DNA of 64,000 nt. Origin: Bradyrhizobium sp. OK095. GTDB lineage: Bacteria; Pseudomonadota; Alphaproteobacteria; Rhizobiales; Xanthobacteraceae. The stretch covers positions 124,001 to 188,000 of the forward strand of contig NZ_FOBX01000006.1 of NCBI RefSeq assembly GCF_900109945.1. The letters are read 5' to 3'. This document shows, in pieces, positions 34,993-42,861 of the stretch. A program made the translations under genes and the position numbers. The notes below the pieces were generated by a model that was given only the letters and a program-made list of their open reading frames with translations, did not search any database and was not told the origin of the DNA. Within the stretch, counting starts at the first letter, position 1. Each line of letters opens with the position of its first letter.

Positions 34993-35580
34993 ATGAATGA
35001 AGCCGTTATCCTGACGCCGGAGCGGATCCTCGAAGTCACCGAGGACGTCTTGCGGCGCTACGGACTTGCCAAGGCCACCGTGGTTGACGTTGCCCGTGCG
35101 CTCGATGTGAGCCACGGCAGCGTCTATCGCCATTTCCCGAGCAAGGCTTCGCTGCGCGAGGCCGTCGCCAAACGCTGGCTGGACCGCATCGACGCGCCGC
35201 TGCTGGCGATCGCCAAGGAGCAGGGGCCCGCGGCTGACAGGCTCGACCGCTGGCTGCGCACGCTGTTCGCGGCCAAACGTTCGCGCGTGCTCGACGACCC
35301 CGAGATGTTCGACACCTATCTGACTCTGGCGCGCGAGGCCTGCGCCGCCGTCAGGTGCCACAAGGACACCATGATCGACCAGATCGCGGGGATCCTGACC
35401 GACGGCGTGAAGCAGGGCGCGTTCGCTGTGGACGACGCCAAGGTCACCGCGCGCGCGCTGTTCGATGCGACCGTCCGCTTCCACCATCCGGCGCATGCCG
35501 AGGAGTGGAAGGACGCCGATTTGCCCGCGCGCGTCGATGCGACGCTGGCGCTGCTGCTGCGTGGGTTGAAGGCCTGTTGA
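34993..35580 (+). CDS. TetR/AcrR-family transcriptional regulator
   Basis: A 195-residue regulator. The N-terminal helix-turn-helix (about residues 20-50) reads A-K-A-T-V-V-D-V-A-R-A-L-D-V-S-H-G-S-V-Y-style with Y-R-H-F-P-S-K at its end, the TetR hallmark. The C-terminal domain holds an unknown ligand. AAGG 7-10 bases upstream supports the ATG at 34993 over the GTG ten codons earlier. Its predicted promoter is overlapped by palindromes, suggesting autorepression. It is divergent from the M20 amidohydrolase. Confidence 0.94.
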   Translation: MNEAVILTPERILEVTEDVLRRYGLAKATVVDVARALDVSHGSVYRHFPSKASLREAVAKRWLDRIDAPLLAIAKEQGPAADRLDRWLRTLFAAKRSRVLDDPEMFDTYLTLAREACAAVRCHKDTMIDQIAGILTDGVKQGAFAVDDAKVTARALFDATVRFHHPAHAEEWKDADLPARVDATLALLLRGLKAC

Positions 35581-35646
35581 TGGCCTGGAGCCGCGAGCAA
35601 CGCTGGGGTTTCTCTCCTCGAACTCGCAAGTCACTACGCGGATAGA

Positions 35647-35694
35647 ACCCCTCATCCGGCGCTTTGCGCCACCTTCTCCCGCAAGGGGAGAAGG
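35647..35694. repeat. short dispersed repeat (CCCTCATCCGGCGC type)
   Basis: CCCCTCATCCGGCGCTTTGC runs into ACCTTCTCCCGCAAGGGGAGAAGG, where CTTCTCCC and GGGGAGAAG form a hairpin around GCAA. This motif is a common rhizobial intergenic repeat. It lies between convergent tetR and the response-regulator gene, where it could help end both transcripts. Confidence 0.75.
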
Positions 35695-35726
35695 AAGACG
35701 GCGCGTATCTCTCACAACATCCCGAT

Positions 35727-36377
35727 CTAGATCCGCGCCAGCCCGCATGTCGCCGCAAGCCGCACGAGCTGCGCATCCGTGCGTGCGCCGGTCTTGGTCT
35801 TGATGAGGTAGTGATAGTTCTGCACCGTCTTCACACTGAGATTGAGATGCGACGCGATCTCTTCGGTGGTGGCGCCGCCGGCGAATTGGCGCAAAATCTC
35901 GATCTCACGCTCGCCCAGCTGATCCAGCGCCGAGCCCGCCGACAGGCTGTCCTCGGCCAGAATATGCGCGATGTCGTCGCTCATGGCGCGTTCGCCGCGG
36001 GCGACGCTGCGGATCGCAGTGACGACAGCGGTTGGCTCGCTGCTCTTGGTGACGAAGCCGCTGGCGCCGGCGCTGAAGGCTGCCTTTACCAGCACGGCTT
36101 CGTTGTGCATGGTGAAGACGAGAATCCGCGCCCGCGGATTGCGGGCGCGGATGTTGCGGATCGCTTCCAGCCCGCTGGCGCCGGGCATCGAGATATCAAG
36201 CACGACGACATCAGGGTCGTGCGTCTTGAAGGCGCTGTAGGCATCCGCGGCATTGTCGGCTTCGGCGAGGACATGCAGATCGCCCTGGCTTTCCAGCACG
36301 CGCCGGTAGCCTTGCCGGACGATCGGATGATCGTCGACCAGAAGCACCGAGATGCCTCTTGCTGCGACATCGCTCAT
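35727..36377 (-). CDS. NarL/FixJ-type response regulator
   Basis: A 216-residue protein with a receiver domain (residues 10-125; acidic D-D-H-P, phospho-acceptor Asp in V-V-V-L-D-I-S-M-P, conserved Lys in V-T-K-S) and a C-terminal LuxR-type helix-turn-helix (L-G-E-R-E-I-E-I-L-R-Q, then S-V-K-T-V-Q-N-Y). It starts 7 bases after the histidine kinase stop, so the pair is an operon. Its target is unknown; the divergent ExbB-like module is an obvious candidate. Confidence 0.95.
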   Translation of the reverse strand: MSDVAARGISVLLVDDHPIVRQGYRRVLESQGDLHVLAEADNAADAYSAFKTHDPDVVVLDISMPGASGLEAIRNIRARNPRARILVFTMHNEAVLVKAAFSAGASGFVTKSSEPTAVVTAIRSVARGERAMSDDIAHILAEDSLSAGSALDQLGEREIEILRQFAGGATTEEIASHLNLSVKTVQNYHYLIKTKTGARTDAQLVRLAATCGLARI

Positions 36378-36384
36378 TTGGACC

Positions 36385-37755
36385 TCACGCGGCGAGGGGA
36401 ATGGTGGCGGCGACGCTGAGGCCGCGCTTGGCAGGCAGGATCGACAGCGATCCACCGGCCGCCGCGATACGCTCGCGGATGCCAGTGAGGCCGAAGCCGG
36501 CCGAGCGCGCGACGCGGTCCGCATCGCCGCCGCCGTCGTCCTCGACGCTGATCAGAAGCGCATCGTCTTCGCCCGCGCGCCGCTCGACGCGCAACGAGAT
36601 TTCGCGGGCCGCACCGTGGCGGAGCGCGTTGGTCAGGCATTCCTGCGCCACACGATAGGCGGTGGTGGCGGCCGGGCCGCTGATGTCGGTGAGATCGCCT
36701 CTGAGATCGAGCTGGATCGTCGGCCGCACCGCGCTCTGCGAGCGCCAGCTGTCGACGAGATTGACGAGGCTGGCCTCCAGCCCGAGTTCGTCGGGCAGCG
36801 GATTGCGCAGCCGCTTCAGCGCATCGCGCAGCGAGGCCATCAGATGGTGTGTGGCCTGCGAGATCATGCGCGCGTCCTGCGCAATGCCGCTCTTCTTGCT
36901 CTCCTTTGCGCTCGCCGTCTCGATGGTGTTGGCGAAGGCGAGGATGGCCGAGAGATTCTGCCCGAACTCGTCATGCAGCTCGCGGGCGAGCGCGCGGCGC
37001 TCGTCGTCGCGGATCTCGATCAGGCGCCGCGTCAGCGTCGCGCGCTGCTCGGTTGCTTCCTCCAGCCGGCCGCCGAGCTCGCCGACGGCGCTGCCGATCA
37101 TCGCCAGCTCCATCGAGCGGAAGCGCGGCAGCTTTGTGCGATACTGGCCGCGTGCCATGCGCTGCAAGGCGGTGACGATGGTGCGCGCCGGCGCCAGCGC
37201 ATGCGCGATCGCAAGCGAAGCCAACAGCGCGATCGCCGCCGCCATCAGCAGCGCGACGTCGATCACATTGAGGATGTACTCCCAGGCCAGCGAGATGGCC
37301 GCTGCGGCATCCGGCGTCGCGACGACGGTACCGGCAGTTGCGGCGCGCGGACTGACCGGCCGCACCACCTCGGCGTGGCTGCCGAGGAAGATCGGCACGA
37401 TCGAGGCGAACCAGCGCGGCGGCGCCTTGCCCAGCCCCTCGCTCTGGCCGCAGAGCGGCTTTTCGAATGCGATGGCCGGCTGGAACTCGACGCAGACGCC
37501 GGGCGAGATCAGCTTCATCGTCTCCAGCGTGCGCCATTCCGGAACCGGCAGAAGCTGCTCGCGCGTTCTGCTGCTGCGCAACAAGAACTCGTGCCAATAC
37601 AGCGCTTGAAGAGCCTGGGCGACCCGTTGGGCCGACGCCGCAGTCGCCCGGTCGACGCTGCGATAGGCATCGAACGTGGCCCACACGGTCGCCGCGCCCA
37701 GGCAGAGCACCACGATGAGCAGCAGACGGGCGACAAGCTGAAGCACGAGGCGCAT
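36385..37755 (-). CDS. NarX/UhpB-type (HisKA_3) sensor histidine kinase
   Basis: A 456-residue membrane sensor: helix one at 3-26, a periplasmic region of about 130 residues, helix two near 165-190, then the HisKA_3 dimerisation domain (R-A-L-A-R-E-L-H-D-E-F-G-Q-N-L-S with its phospho-His) and a C-terminal HATPase (Q-E-C-L-T-N-A-L-R-H, D-D-G-G-G, G-L-T-G-I-R-E-R). GGAGGGTGATCGC precedes the ATG ending at 37755. It pairs with the response regulator 7 bases downstream. The ligand is unknown. Confidence 0.94.
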   Translation of the reverse strand: MRLVLQLVARLLLIVVLCLGAATVWATFDAYRSVDRATAASAQRVAQALQALYWHEFLLRSSRTREQLLPVPEWRTLETMKLISPGVCVEFQPAIAFEKPLCGQSEGLGKAPPRWFASIVPIFLGSHAEVVRPVSPRAATAGTVVATPDAAAAISLAWEYILNVIDVALLMAAAIALLASLAIAHALAPARTIVTALQRMARGQYRTKLPRFRSMELAMIGSAVGELGGRLEEATEQRATLTRRLIEIRDDERRALARELHDEFGQNLSAILAFANTIETASAKESKKSGIAQDARMISQATHHLMASLRDALKRLRNPLPDELGLEASLVNLVDSWRSQSAVRPTIQLDLRGDLTDISGPAATTAYRVAQECLTNALRHGAAREISLRVERRAGEDDALLISVEDDGGGDADRVARSAGFGLTGIRERIAAAGGSLSILPAKRGLSVAATIPLAA

Positions 37756-37916
37756 GCGATCACCCTCCACGATTGGTAAGCTCAGCCTAACAACGCCGCC
37801 GCGCCTTGCCAATTGCGGGGAACGGCAGGAATGCAGCTCGGGCAAATTTCCCAAGCCGGATTGGGCATGGGTCTTTGGACCGGGCGCGGCGGCTTTGATC
37901 TAATTGGCAGGAATCC

Positions 37917-37952
37917 TTGTAAGCTAATCGTTGCAAGCCAGTCCTTGCAGGC
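37917..37952 (+). repeat. three 8-bp direct repeats at 14-bp spacing upstream of the ExbB-like gene
   Basis: TTGTAAGC (37917), TTGCAAGC (37931) and TTGCAGGC (37945) recur with an exact 14-bp period, ending 15 bases before the ExbB-like ATG. They are in the 212-bp divergent region shared with the histidine kinase gene. They may be regulator half-sites or a small tandem duplication. Confidence 0.5.
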
Positions 37953-37967
37953 CAGGAGCAGTGCAGC

Positions 37968-38738
37968 ATGAGTTCGATGACGATTGGACCGATCGCGCCG
38001 ACCGCGACCGACCCATCCGAGCGCAGCGCGCTGCTGTTCTGGATGATCTTCACCGGCCTTTCGATCTTCGCCGTCGTGCTGCTGTGGCGGTTCGGCCTGA
38101 TCCGCCTGATGCTGGCCTCGGACCGCACCTACATTTCCAGCGTCATCGCGGGGCTCTACATCCTGACCTGCTGCCACTGCTTCCTGCGCACGCGGGCGAT
38201 CGCGCGGGAGGGGGCGGCGGCGCGGCGTTGCCGCGAGGCGCTCGCGGCGCCCGACGGAGGCAAGGCACTCGATGCCAGCACGACTGCCCTGCCGCGCGGG
38301 CTGGTGCGCGATCATATCGACAGCCTGGTGACCAAGGCCGCCGCGCAGGACTACCGGCCGGTTGACCAGACGCTTTTGCTGCGGACGCTGGCCGACCGGC
38401 TGCGCGGCTCCAACGGTTTCGGCGCCTTTGTCTCGGATACGCTGATGAAGCTCGGCCTGCTCGGCACCATCGTCGGATTCATCATCATGCTGGCGCCGAT
38501 CGCAGGGCTGGATGCCGCCGACAAGGTCGCGATGCGCTCCTCGATGGGGCTGATGAGCGACGGCATGGCGGTCGCGATGTACACGACGCTCGCCGGCCTC
38601 GTCGGCTCGATCCTGGTCCGCATCCAGTACTACATGCTGGATGCGGCGACCCAGCGGGTGTTCTCGGATGCGGTGGTTCTGACCGAGACCTATGTGACGC
38701 CGGTTCTCGAGCGCAAAGGTTCTGGAATCCCGTCATGA
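37968..38738 (+). CDS. MotA/TolQ/ExbB-family proton channel-like protein
   Basis: A 256-residue membrane protein with helices near 22-45 and 55-75 and a C-terminal pair near 165-215. The segment T-L-M-K-L-G-L-L-G-T-I-V-G-F-I-I-M and later M-A-V-A-M-Y-T-T-L-A-G-L-V-G-S match the MotA/TolQ/ExbB motif L-G-L-L-G-T-x-x-G...A-x-x-T-T-x-x-G-L. Such proteins couple ion flow to work on a partner protein. AGGAG lies 9 bases before the ATG. It overlaps the next gene by 4 bases (ATGA), so it is the first gene of a tight operon. No ExbD/TolR gene follows; an unrelated anchored protein takes that place. Confidence 0.82.
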   Translation: MSSMTIGPIAPTATDPSERSALLFWMIFTGLSIFAVVLLWRFGLIRLMLASDRTYISSVIAGLYILTCCHCFLRTRAIAREGAAARRCREALAAPDGGKALDASTTALPRGLVRDHIDSLVTKAAAQDYRPVDQTLLLRTLADRLRGSNGFGAFVSDTLMKLGLLGTIVGFIIMLAPIAGLDAADKVAMRSSMGLMSDGMAVAMYTTLAGLVGSILVRIQYYMLDAATQRVFSDAVVLTETYVTPVLERKGSGIPS

Positions 38739-39421
38739 TGGATGATTTCGGTCTCTATCCACGCGAGGAGCCGTTCGATCCGCTGGGCGTGATGCTGTTC
38801 AAGGCGCTCCAGGTGATCGCGTTCCTGTTCTTCCTCGCACTGCTCGCGGTCTCCCCCGATGCCAAGGACGGCAAGATCGACTCCAAGGCGGAGTTCATCA
38901 TCACGCTGGATTGGCCGGACAGCCACCCCGACGATCTCGACCTGTTCGTGCAGGATCCCGCCGGCAACATCGCCTGGTATCGCCACCGCGAGGCCGGCTT
39001 CCTGACGCTCGACCGCGACGACCGCGGTGGGGCCAACGACTTCATCATGGTCAACGGCAAGAAGATCGCCTCGCCCATTCGCGAGGAGATCGTCTCGGTG
39101 CGCGGCATCATCGCCGGCGAATACACCGTCAACGTCTCGCATTTTGTCGCCACGACCGGCGAGCCCGTTACGGCCAATGTCAAGGTGCAAAAACTCAATC
39201 CGACCGCGCAGGTGGTCTTCGACAACAAGTTCACGCTCGACCACACCGGCGACGAGAAGACCGCGGTGCGGTTCCGGCTCGATGCCGAGGGCAAGGTCGT
39301 CAATGTGGACCAGCGGCCGAAATCGCTGCTGGAGACGTTCCGCAGTAGCTGGCGCAACGGCGGCGATCTCGACCCGAAGACCGGTGTGAGCAAGAACGCT
39401 GTGAGGGTACGCCGTGACTAG
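38735..39421 (+). CDS. membrane-anchored protein in the ExbD position, unknown family
   Basis: A 228-residue protein with one N-terminal helix (about 20-42, V-M-L-F-K-A-L-Q-V-I-A-F-L-F-F-L-A-L) and a periplasmic-looking beta-rich domain. The segment F-I-I-T-L-D-W-P-D-S-H-P-D-D-L-D-L-F-V-Q-D-P (about 54-75) slightly resembles secreted YfaP/DUF2135-type domains that carry D-L-D-L-x-V-x-D-P. The single-helix anchor plus outer domain mimics ExbD topology but not its sequence. It overlaps the channel gene by 4 and the next gene by 8 bases, so stoichiometric expression is likely. Confidence 0.72.
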   Translation: MMDDFGLYPREEPFDPLGVMLFKALQVIAFLFFLALLAVSPDAKDGKIDSKAEFIITLDWPDSHPDDLDLFVQDPAGNIAWYRHREAGFLTLDRDDRGGANDFIMVNGKKIASPIREEIVSVRGIIAGEYTVNVSHFVATTGEPVTANVKVQKLNPTAQVVFDNKFTLDHTGDEKTAVRFRLDAEGKVVNVDQRPKSLLETFRSSWRNGGDLDPKTGVSKNAVRVRRD

Positions 39422-40022
39422 TCTGCAAACGGTCATCCTCACGCTGTCGGTCGCCTACGCCGTCATCGGCGCGCTGCTCTTGGTCGTGCTGGTCTACGCA
39501 CGGCTGCACTGGTCGCTGAAGGCGGTGGCGGTGGTCGTGACCAGCGCCTTCTATGTCGTCAGCTTCACGGAGATGCGCGGGCTGCTTGGCTGGGCCACCG
39601 CCGACCGGCTCCCGGCCTCCTTCAAGCTGCTGAAGGCCCGCATCGTCGAGCCGCATTCGCTGGAGGGCGATCCCGGCTCGATCTATCTCTGGGTCGAGCA
39701 GCTCGATGAGGACAATCGCCCGAGCGGCATCCCGCGCGCCTTTCGCGTGCCCTACAATGACAGACTGGCCGACAAGACCCATGCAGCGGAGAACGAGATC
39801 GCGCTGGGACATCCGCAGGGCGGCCGGGCCGCCGATTTCGGCGGCGGCGATGGCAGCCTCATCGACATGGTCCGGGAATATGTGACGCCCAAGACCATCA
39901 TGGAGACCAGTGGCGGCGATTCCTCGACCGGCGAATTCATGGCACCGCCGGCCGGCGCGCAAGGCGCGGCCTTGTTCACCCCGATTCCACCGCCCCGGAT
40001 GCCGCCGAAGGACGAGCAATAG
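39414..40022 (+). CDS. hypothetical two-helix membrane protein
   Basis: A 202-residue protein starting at a GTG that overlaps the stop of the previous gene (GTGACTAG). Two N-terminal helices are visible (about 5-28 and 35-53), followed by a soluble domain and a Pro-rich tail (F-T-P-I-P-P-P-R-M-P-P). The gene has no homologue I recognise. Operon position makes it a likely third component of the channel module. Confidence 0.7.
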   Translation: MTSLQTVILTLSVAYAVIGALLLVVLVYARLHWSLKAVAVVVTSAFYVVSFTEMRGLLGWATADRLPASFKLLKARIVEPHSLEGDPGSIYLWVEQLDEDNRPSGIPRAFRVPYNDRLADKTHAAENEIALGHPQGGRAADFGGGDGSLIDMVREYVTPKTIMETSGGDSSTGEFMAPPAGAQGAALFTPIPPPRMPPKDEQ

Positions 40023-40080
40023 GCTCTTCACTATCCCGGAAGCCTCACGCTGGAAAACAGCCCCGCGCTGGCGCATGTTC

Positions 40081-40129
40081 TTGACGTCCCTCAATTTGGC
40101 CTTATCGGCTTCCAATAAGAATCTGAGGG
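40081..40129 (+). promoter_or_regulatory. TTGACG -35 element and hairpin upstream of the metallophosphoesterase
   Basis: TTGACG (40081-40086) is followed by a hairpin CTTATCGG-CTT-CCAATAAG (40101-40119, one mismatch) nested inside CCCTCA (40088-40093) and TGAGGG (40124-40129). The GTG start is 10 bases further on, after GGAGGG. It could be an internal promoter or a translational control hairpin in the 117-bp gap of the module. Confidence 0.4.
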
Positions 40130-40139
40130 TGGAGGGTGC

Positions 40140-40880
40140 GTGCTTCTCGCGGTTTTCTCGGATATCCATGGCAACCGGCAGGCGTTCGAGGCCTGCCTGA
40201 AGCTTGCCCGGGCGAAGGGCGCGGAGCGGTTCGTCCTGCTCGGTGACTTCGTCGGCTATGGCGCCGATCCGGAATGGGTCGTGGATACCGCGATGGAGCT
40301 GGTGGCCCAGGGGGCCGTGGCCGTGCGCGGCAATCATGACGAGGCGGTCAACTCCACCACCGAGACCATGAACAACGAGGCGCAGATCGCGATCGAATGG
40401 ACCCGCGGGCGGCTCGACGTGGCGCAGCGGCGGTTCCTCGCCGAACTGCCGATGCTCGTGGATGAGACGGAGCGCCTTTACGTCCACTCGGAGGCCTCCA
40501 GCCCCCAGCGCTGGCACTACGTCCGCACGACCGCGGATGCGGCCAAGAGCCTGATCTCGACGCCCGCCCATGTCACCTTTTGCGGCCACATCCACCGCCC
40601 GGCGCTGTATTCGATGTCGGTGACGGCGAAAATGACCGGCCTCGTGCCCAAGACCGACGTGTCCGTGCCGCTCCTGCGCGGACGGCAATGGCTGGCGGTG
40701 CTCGGCTCGGTCGGCCAGCCCCGCGACGGCGATCCGTCCGCGGCCTTCGTGCTGTTCGATACGGTGTCGTGCGAGATCACCTATTGCCGTGCGCCCTATG
40801 ACATCGAGACGGCCGCGAGCCGGATTCGCGAGAACGGCCTGCCGCCCTGGCTGGCCGACCGCCTGTCGCAGGGGCGTTAG
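40140..40880 (+). CDS. calcineurin-like metallophosphoesterase
   Basis: A 246-residue single-domain metallophosphoesterase with all metal motifs: F-S-D-I-H-G-N (D-x-H), L-L-G-D-F-V-G-Y-G (G-D), V-R-G-N-H-D-E-A (G-N-H-D), and F-C-G-H-I-H-R-P (G-H-x-H). The opening resembles YfcE/MJ0936-type phosphodiesterases and diadenosine or protein phosphatases. The GTG start follows GGAGGG. It is 6 bases before the kinase gene, so it could reverse the kinase's phosphorylation; this is inference. Confidence 0.9.
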   Translation: MLLAVFSDIHGNRQAFEACLKLARAKGAERFVLLGDFVGYGADPEWVVDTAMELVAQGAVAVRGNHDEAVNSTTETMNNEAQIAIEWTRGRLDVAQRRFLAELPMLVDETERLYVHSEASSPQRWHYVRTTADAAKSLISTPAHVTFCGHIHRPALYSMSVTAKMTGLVPKTDVSVPLLRGRQWLAVLGSVGQPRDGDPSAAFVLFDTVSCEITYCRAPYDIETAASRIRENGLPPWLADRLSQGR

Positions 40881-40886
40881 AGGCCG

Positions 40887-42320
40887 ATGCCGAAACCCCT
40901 GGTCAAATCAGGCGCGGAGATCGACGGCTACACCATCGGCGAATGCGTCCATGCCGGCGGCATGGCGACGCTGTGGACGGTCACCCATCCCGGCATCGAC
41001 GTGCCGCTGCTGATGAAAATTCCGCGGGTGTCGGAGGGCGAGGACCCCGCCGCGATCGTCTCCTTCGAGATGGAGATGATGATTTTGCCGCGGCTTGCCG
41101 GGCCGCACGTTCCAACCTGCTTCGGCACCGGCGATTTCGCGCACCAGGCCTATGCCGTGATCGAGCGCATTCCTGGCACCACGCTCTACAAGCGGTTGCC
41201 TGATCTGCCGCTACCTTACGAGGAGGCGCGGCAGCAGGTCGCGAAGATCGCGACCGCGCTTGCCGACCTGCACCGGCAGAACGTGATCCATCACGACATC
41301 AAGCCGAGCAGCATCATGTTCCGCGACAGCGGCGAGGCGGTGCTGATCGACTACGGCCTGTCGCATCACGATCATCTGCCCGATTTGTTGCAGGCGGAGT
41401 TCCGTCTGCCTTACGGCACCGCGCCCTACATGGCGCCCGAGCGGCTCCTGGGTGTGCGCGACGATCCGCGCAGCGATTTGTTTTCGCTCGGCGTGCTGCT
41501 GTATTTTTTCACGACCGGCGAACGTCCCTTCGGCGAGGGCGAGACGCTGCGCGCGATGCGGCGGAGGCTGTGGCGCGATCCGTATCCGCCGCGAAGTTTG
41601 CGTGCCGACTATCCGCCCTGGCTCCAGGAGGTGGTGCTGCGCTGTATCGAGATCGATCCGGCGTGGCGCTATCCGACCGCGTCCCAGCTCGCCTTCGATC
41701 TCTCCCATCCGGACCAGGTCAAGCTCACGACGCGCTCGGAGCGGATGAAGCGCGATCCCCTCAGCGTGGCGTGGCGCCGCCGCTTCAACCAGGGTGTCAT
41801 GCAGCCGCGCGCCAAGGCGGATGTCGCAGCTCAAATCGCTTCGAGCCCGATCCTTGCGGTCGCGCTCGACACGGTGGAAGGCGCGCCGGAGCTGAACGAG
41901 GCGCTGCGTGTCACCACCGAGCGCATTCTGGCCACGCTGCCCTCGGCACGGCTCGCCTGCGTCAATGTGCTGAAGTTGAACCGCATCGCCATCGACAAGA
42001 CGCTGGACGAGCAGGGCTCCAACAAGCATATCGACCGGCTGGTCGCGCTCAGGCATTGGGCGACGCCGCTCAAGCTGGATGAGAGCCGGCTGTCGGTTCA
42101 CGTGCTGGAAGCGGTCGATCCTGCGGCGGCGCTGCTGGAATTCGCCGAGGTCAACCAGGTCGACCACCTCATCATCGGCGCTCGGCAGGGCTCGTTTCGG
42201 CGCACGCTGCTCGGCAGCGTCTCGGCCAAGGTCGCCTCGGAAGCGGCCTGCACCGTCACCGTGGTACGGCCGCCGCGGATGGCTGCGGCGAAACCAGGCG
42301 CCGGCGTGGTGTGGGGCTAG
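40887..42320 (+). CDS. Ser/Thr protein kinase fused to a universal stress protein domain
   Basis: A 477-residue fusion. Residues about 12-275 are a Hanks-type kinase: glycine loop V-H-A-G-G-M-A-T-L-W, ATP Lys in L-L-M-K-I-P, catalytic H-H-D-I-K-P-S-S (HRD reads H-H-D and the usual Asn is Ser), metal-binding D-Y-G in place of D-F-G, then A-P-E. Residues about 310-465 are a UspA-like domain (S-P-I-L-A-V-A-L-D, I-I-G-A-R-Q-G-S, L-L-G-S-V-S) with a slightly degenerate nucleotide loop. It has no transmembrane segment. It is last in the channel module, 6 bases after the phosphoesterase. Confidence 0.88.
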   Translation: MPKPLVKSGAEIDGYTIGECVHAGGMATLWTVTHPGIDVPLLMKIPRVSEGEDPAAIVSFEMEMMILPRLAGPHVPTCFGTGDFAHQAYAVIERIPGTTLYKRLPDLPLPYEEARQQVAKIATALADLHRQNVIHHDIKPSSIMFRDSGEAVLIDYGLSHHDHLPDLLQAEFRLPYGTAPYMAPERLLGVRDDPRSDLFSLGVLLYFFTTGERPFGEGETLRAMRRRLWRDPYPPRSLRADYPPWLQEVVLRCIEIDPAWRYPTASQLAFDLSHPDQVKLTTRSERMKRDPLSVAWRRRFNQGVMQPRAKADVAAQIASSPILAVALDTVEGAPELNEALRVTTERILATLPSARLACVNVLKLNRIAIDKTLDEQGSNKHIDRLVALRHWATPLKLDESRLSVHVLEAVDPAAALLEFAEVNQVDHLIIGARQGSFRRTLLGSVSAKVASEAACTVTVVRPPRMAAAKPGAGVVWG

Positions 42321-42326
42321 GAAAGA

Positions 42327-42518
42327 TCAGGCCGCGTGAGCGGTGTGACTGGTGCGCTTGCGGCGGATCGGCCAGGAGAATTGCGGACCGGGCTCGCCGT
42401 GGTCCGCGCTGCCGCCGAAATACTGGATGATCTCGCGGCAGGGTTCGCAGTTGAAGAGGTTACGCGACGCGGACGCCTTGGTCATTTCCTTCAGGCAGTT
42501 CGGGCAGTGCGGCTTCAT
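42327..42518 (-). CDS. small zinc-ribbon-like protein
   Basis: A 63-residue protein with two Cys pairs, H-C-P-N-C near residue 5 and C-E-P-C near residue 24, spaced as in a short zinc ribbon. The rest is basic at the end (P-I-R-R-K-R). It is convergent with the kinase-USP gene (6 bp gap). No family is recognised, but the paired-Cys spacing and non-shadow composition support a real gene. Confidence 0.6.
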   Translation of the reverse strand: MKPHCPNCLKEMTKASASRNLFNCEPCREIIQYFGGSADHGEPGPQFSWPIRRKRTSHTAHAA

Positions 42519-42542
42519 CGCTTCAAGTCCGGAAAAAGAATG

Positions 42543-42767
42543 TCAATGCCGGCGCGGTGACCGGAGCGGGTGATCCAGGTCCGCCGTGTCGGGCCCGGTG
42601 TCGTCGCGCATCTCGCCTTCGGTCCGTTCGAGCCGTCCGAAGAAATAGTCGAGGTCCGGATGCGGGCGCCGCGGGATGCGGCACCGGCGCTTCGGCTGAC
42701 GCTTCACGAGTGCGAACTGCACGGTGTCAGATCCGATGGCGACGGATGTGACGCGCCGAACGTGCAT
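42543..42767 (-). CDS. possible small hypothetical protein
   Basis: A 74-residue frame beginning M-H-V-R-R-V-T-S-V-A. Its centre (P-H-P-D-L-D-Y-F-F-G-R-L-E-R) has protein-like composition, but the ends are Arg/Pro-rich. It overlaps the preceding small membrane protein gene by about 40 bases on the same strand in another frame. No family similarity was seen. Confidence 0.3.
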   Translation of the reverse strand: MHVRRVTSVAIGSDTVQFALVKRQPKRRCRIPRRPHPDLDYFFGRLERTEGEMRDDTGPDTADLDHPLRSPRRH

Positions 42768-42861
42768 GGACCTGCACCGGTCCGGCCGACGGGCCAAACA
42801 CAACAAACGCACAAAAACCAATCCACAACGCCACGCCAGTCCAAACCAGGGTCGTCGTCAT
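42727..42861 (-). CDS. small single-helix membrane protein
   Basis: A 44-residue protein below the usual length cut-off. GGAG is about 7 bases upstream of the ATG ending at 42861. Residues 4-22 (T-L-V-W-T-G-V-A-L-W-I-G-F-C-A-F-V-V-F) are one hydrophobic helix, then a basic tail. The gap from 42862 to 43011 before the rpe stop holds no visible gene. Confidence 0.5.
   Translation of the reverse strand: MTTTLVWTGVALWIGFCAFVVFGPSAGPVQVHARSARHIRRHRI

Noticed and set aside
36352..37779. 475-codon plus-strand frame opposite the NarX-type kinase
   Set aside because: Arg/Gln-rich shadow frame; the kinase with its H-box and HATPase is on the minus strand.
39300..40688. 462-codon minus-strand frame opposite the channel-module genes
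   Set aside because: Spans the overlap of two well-supported plus-strand genes, has shadow composition and no family.
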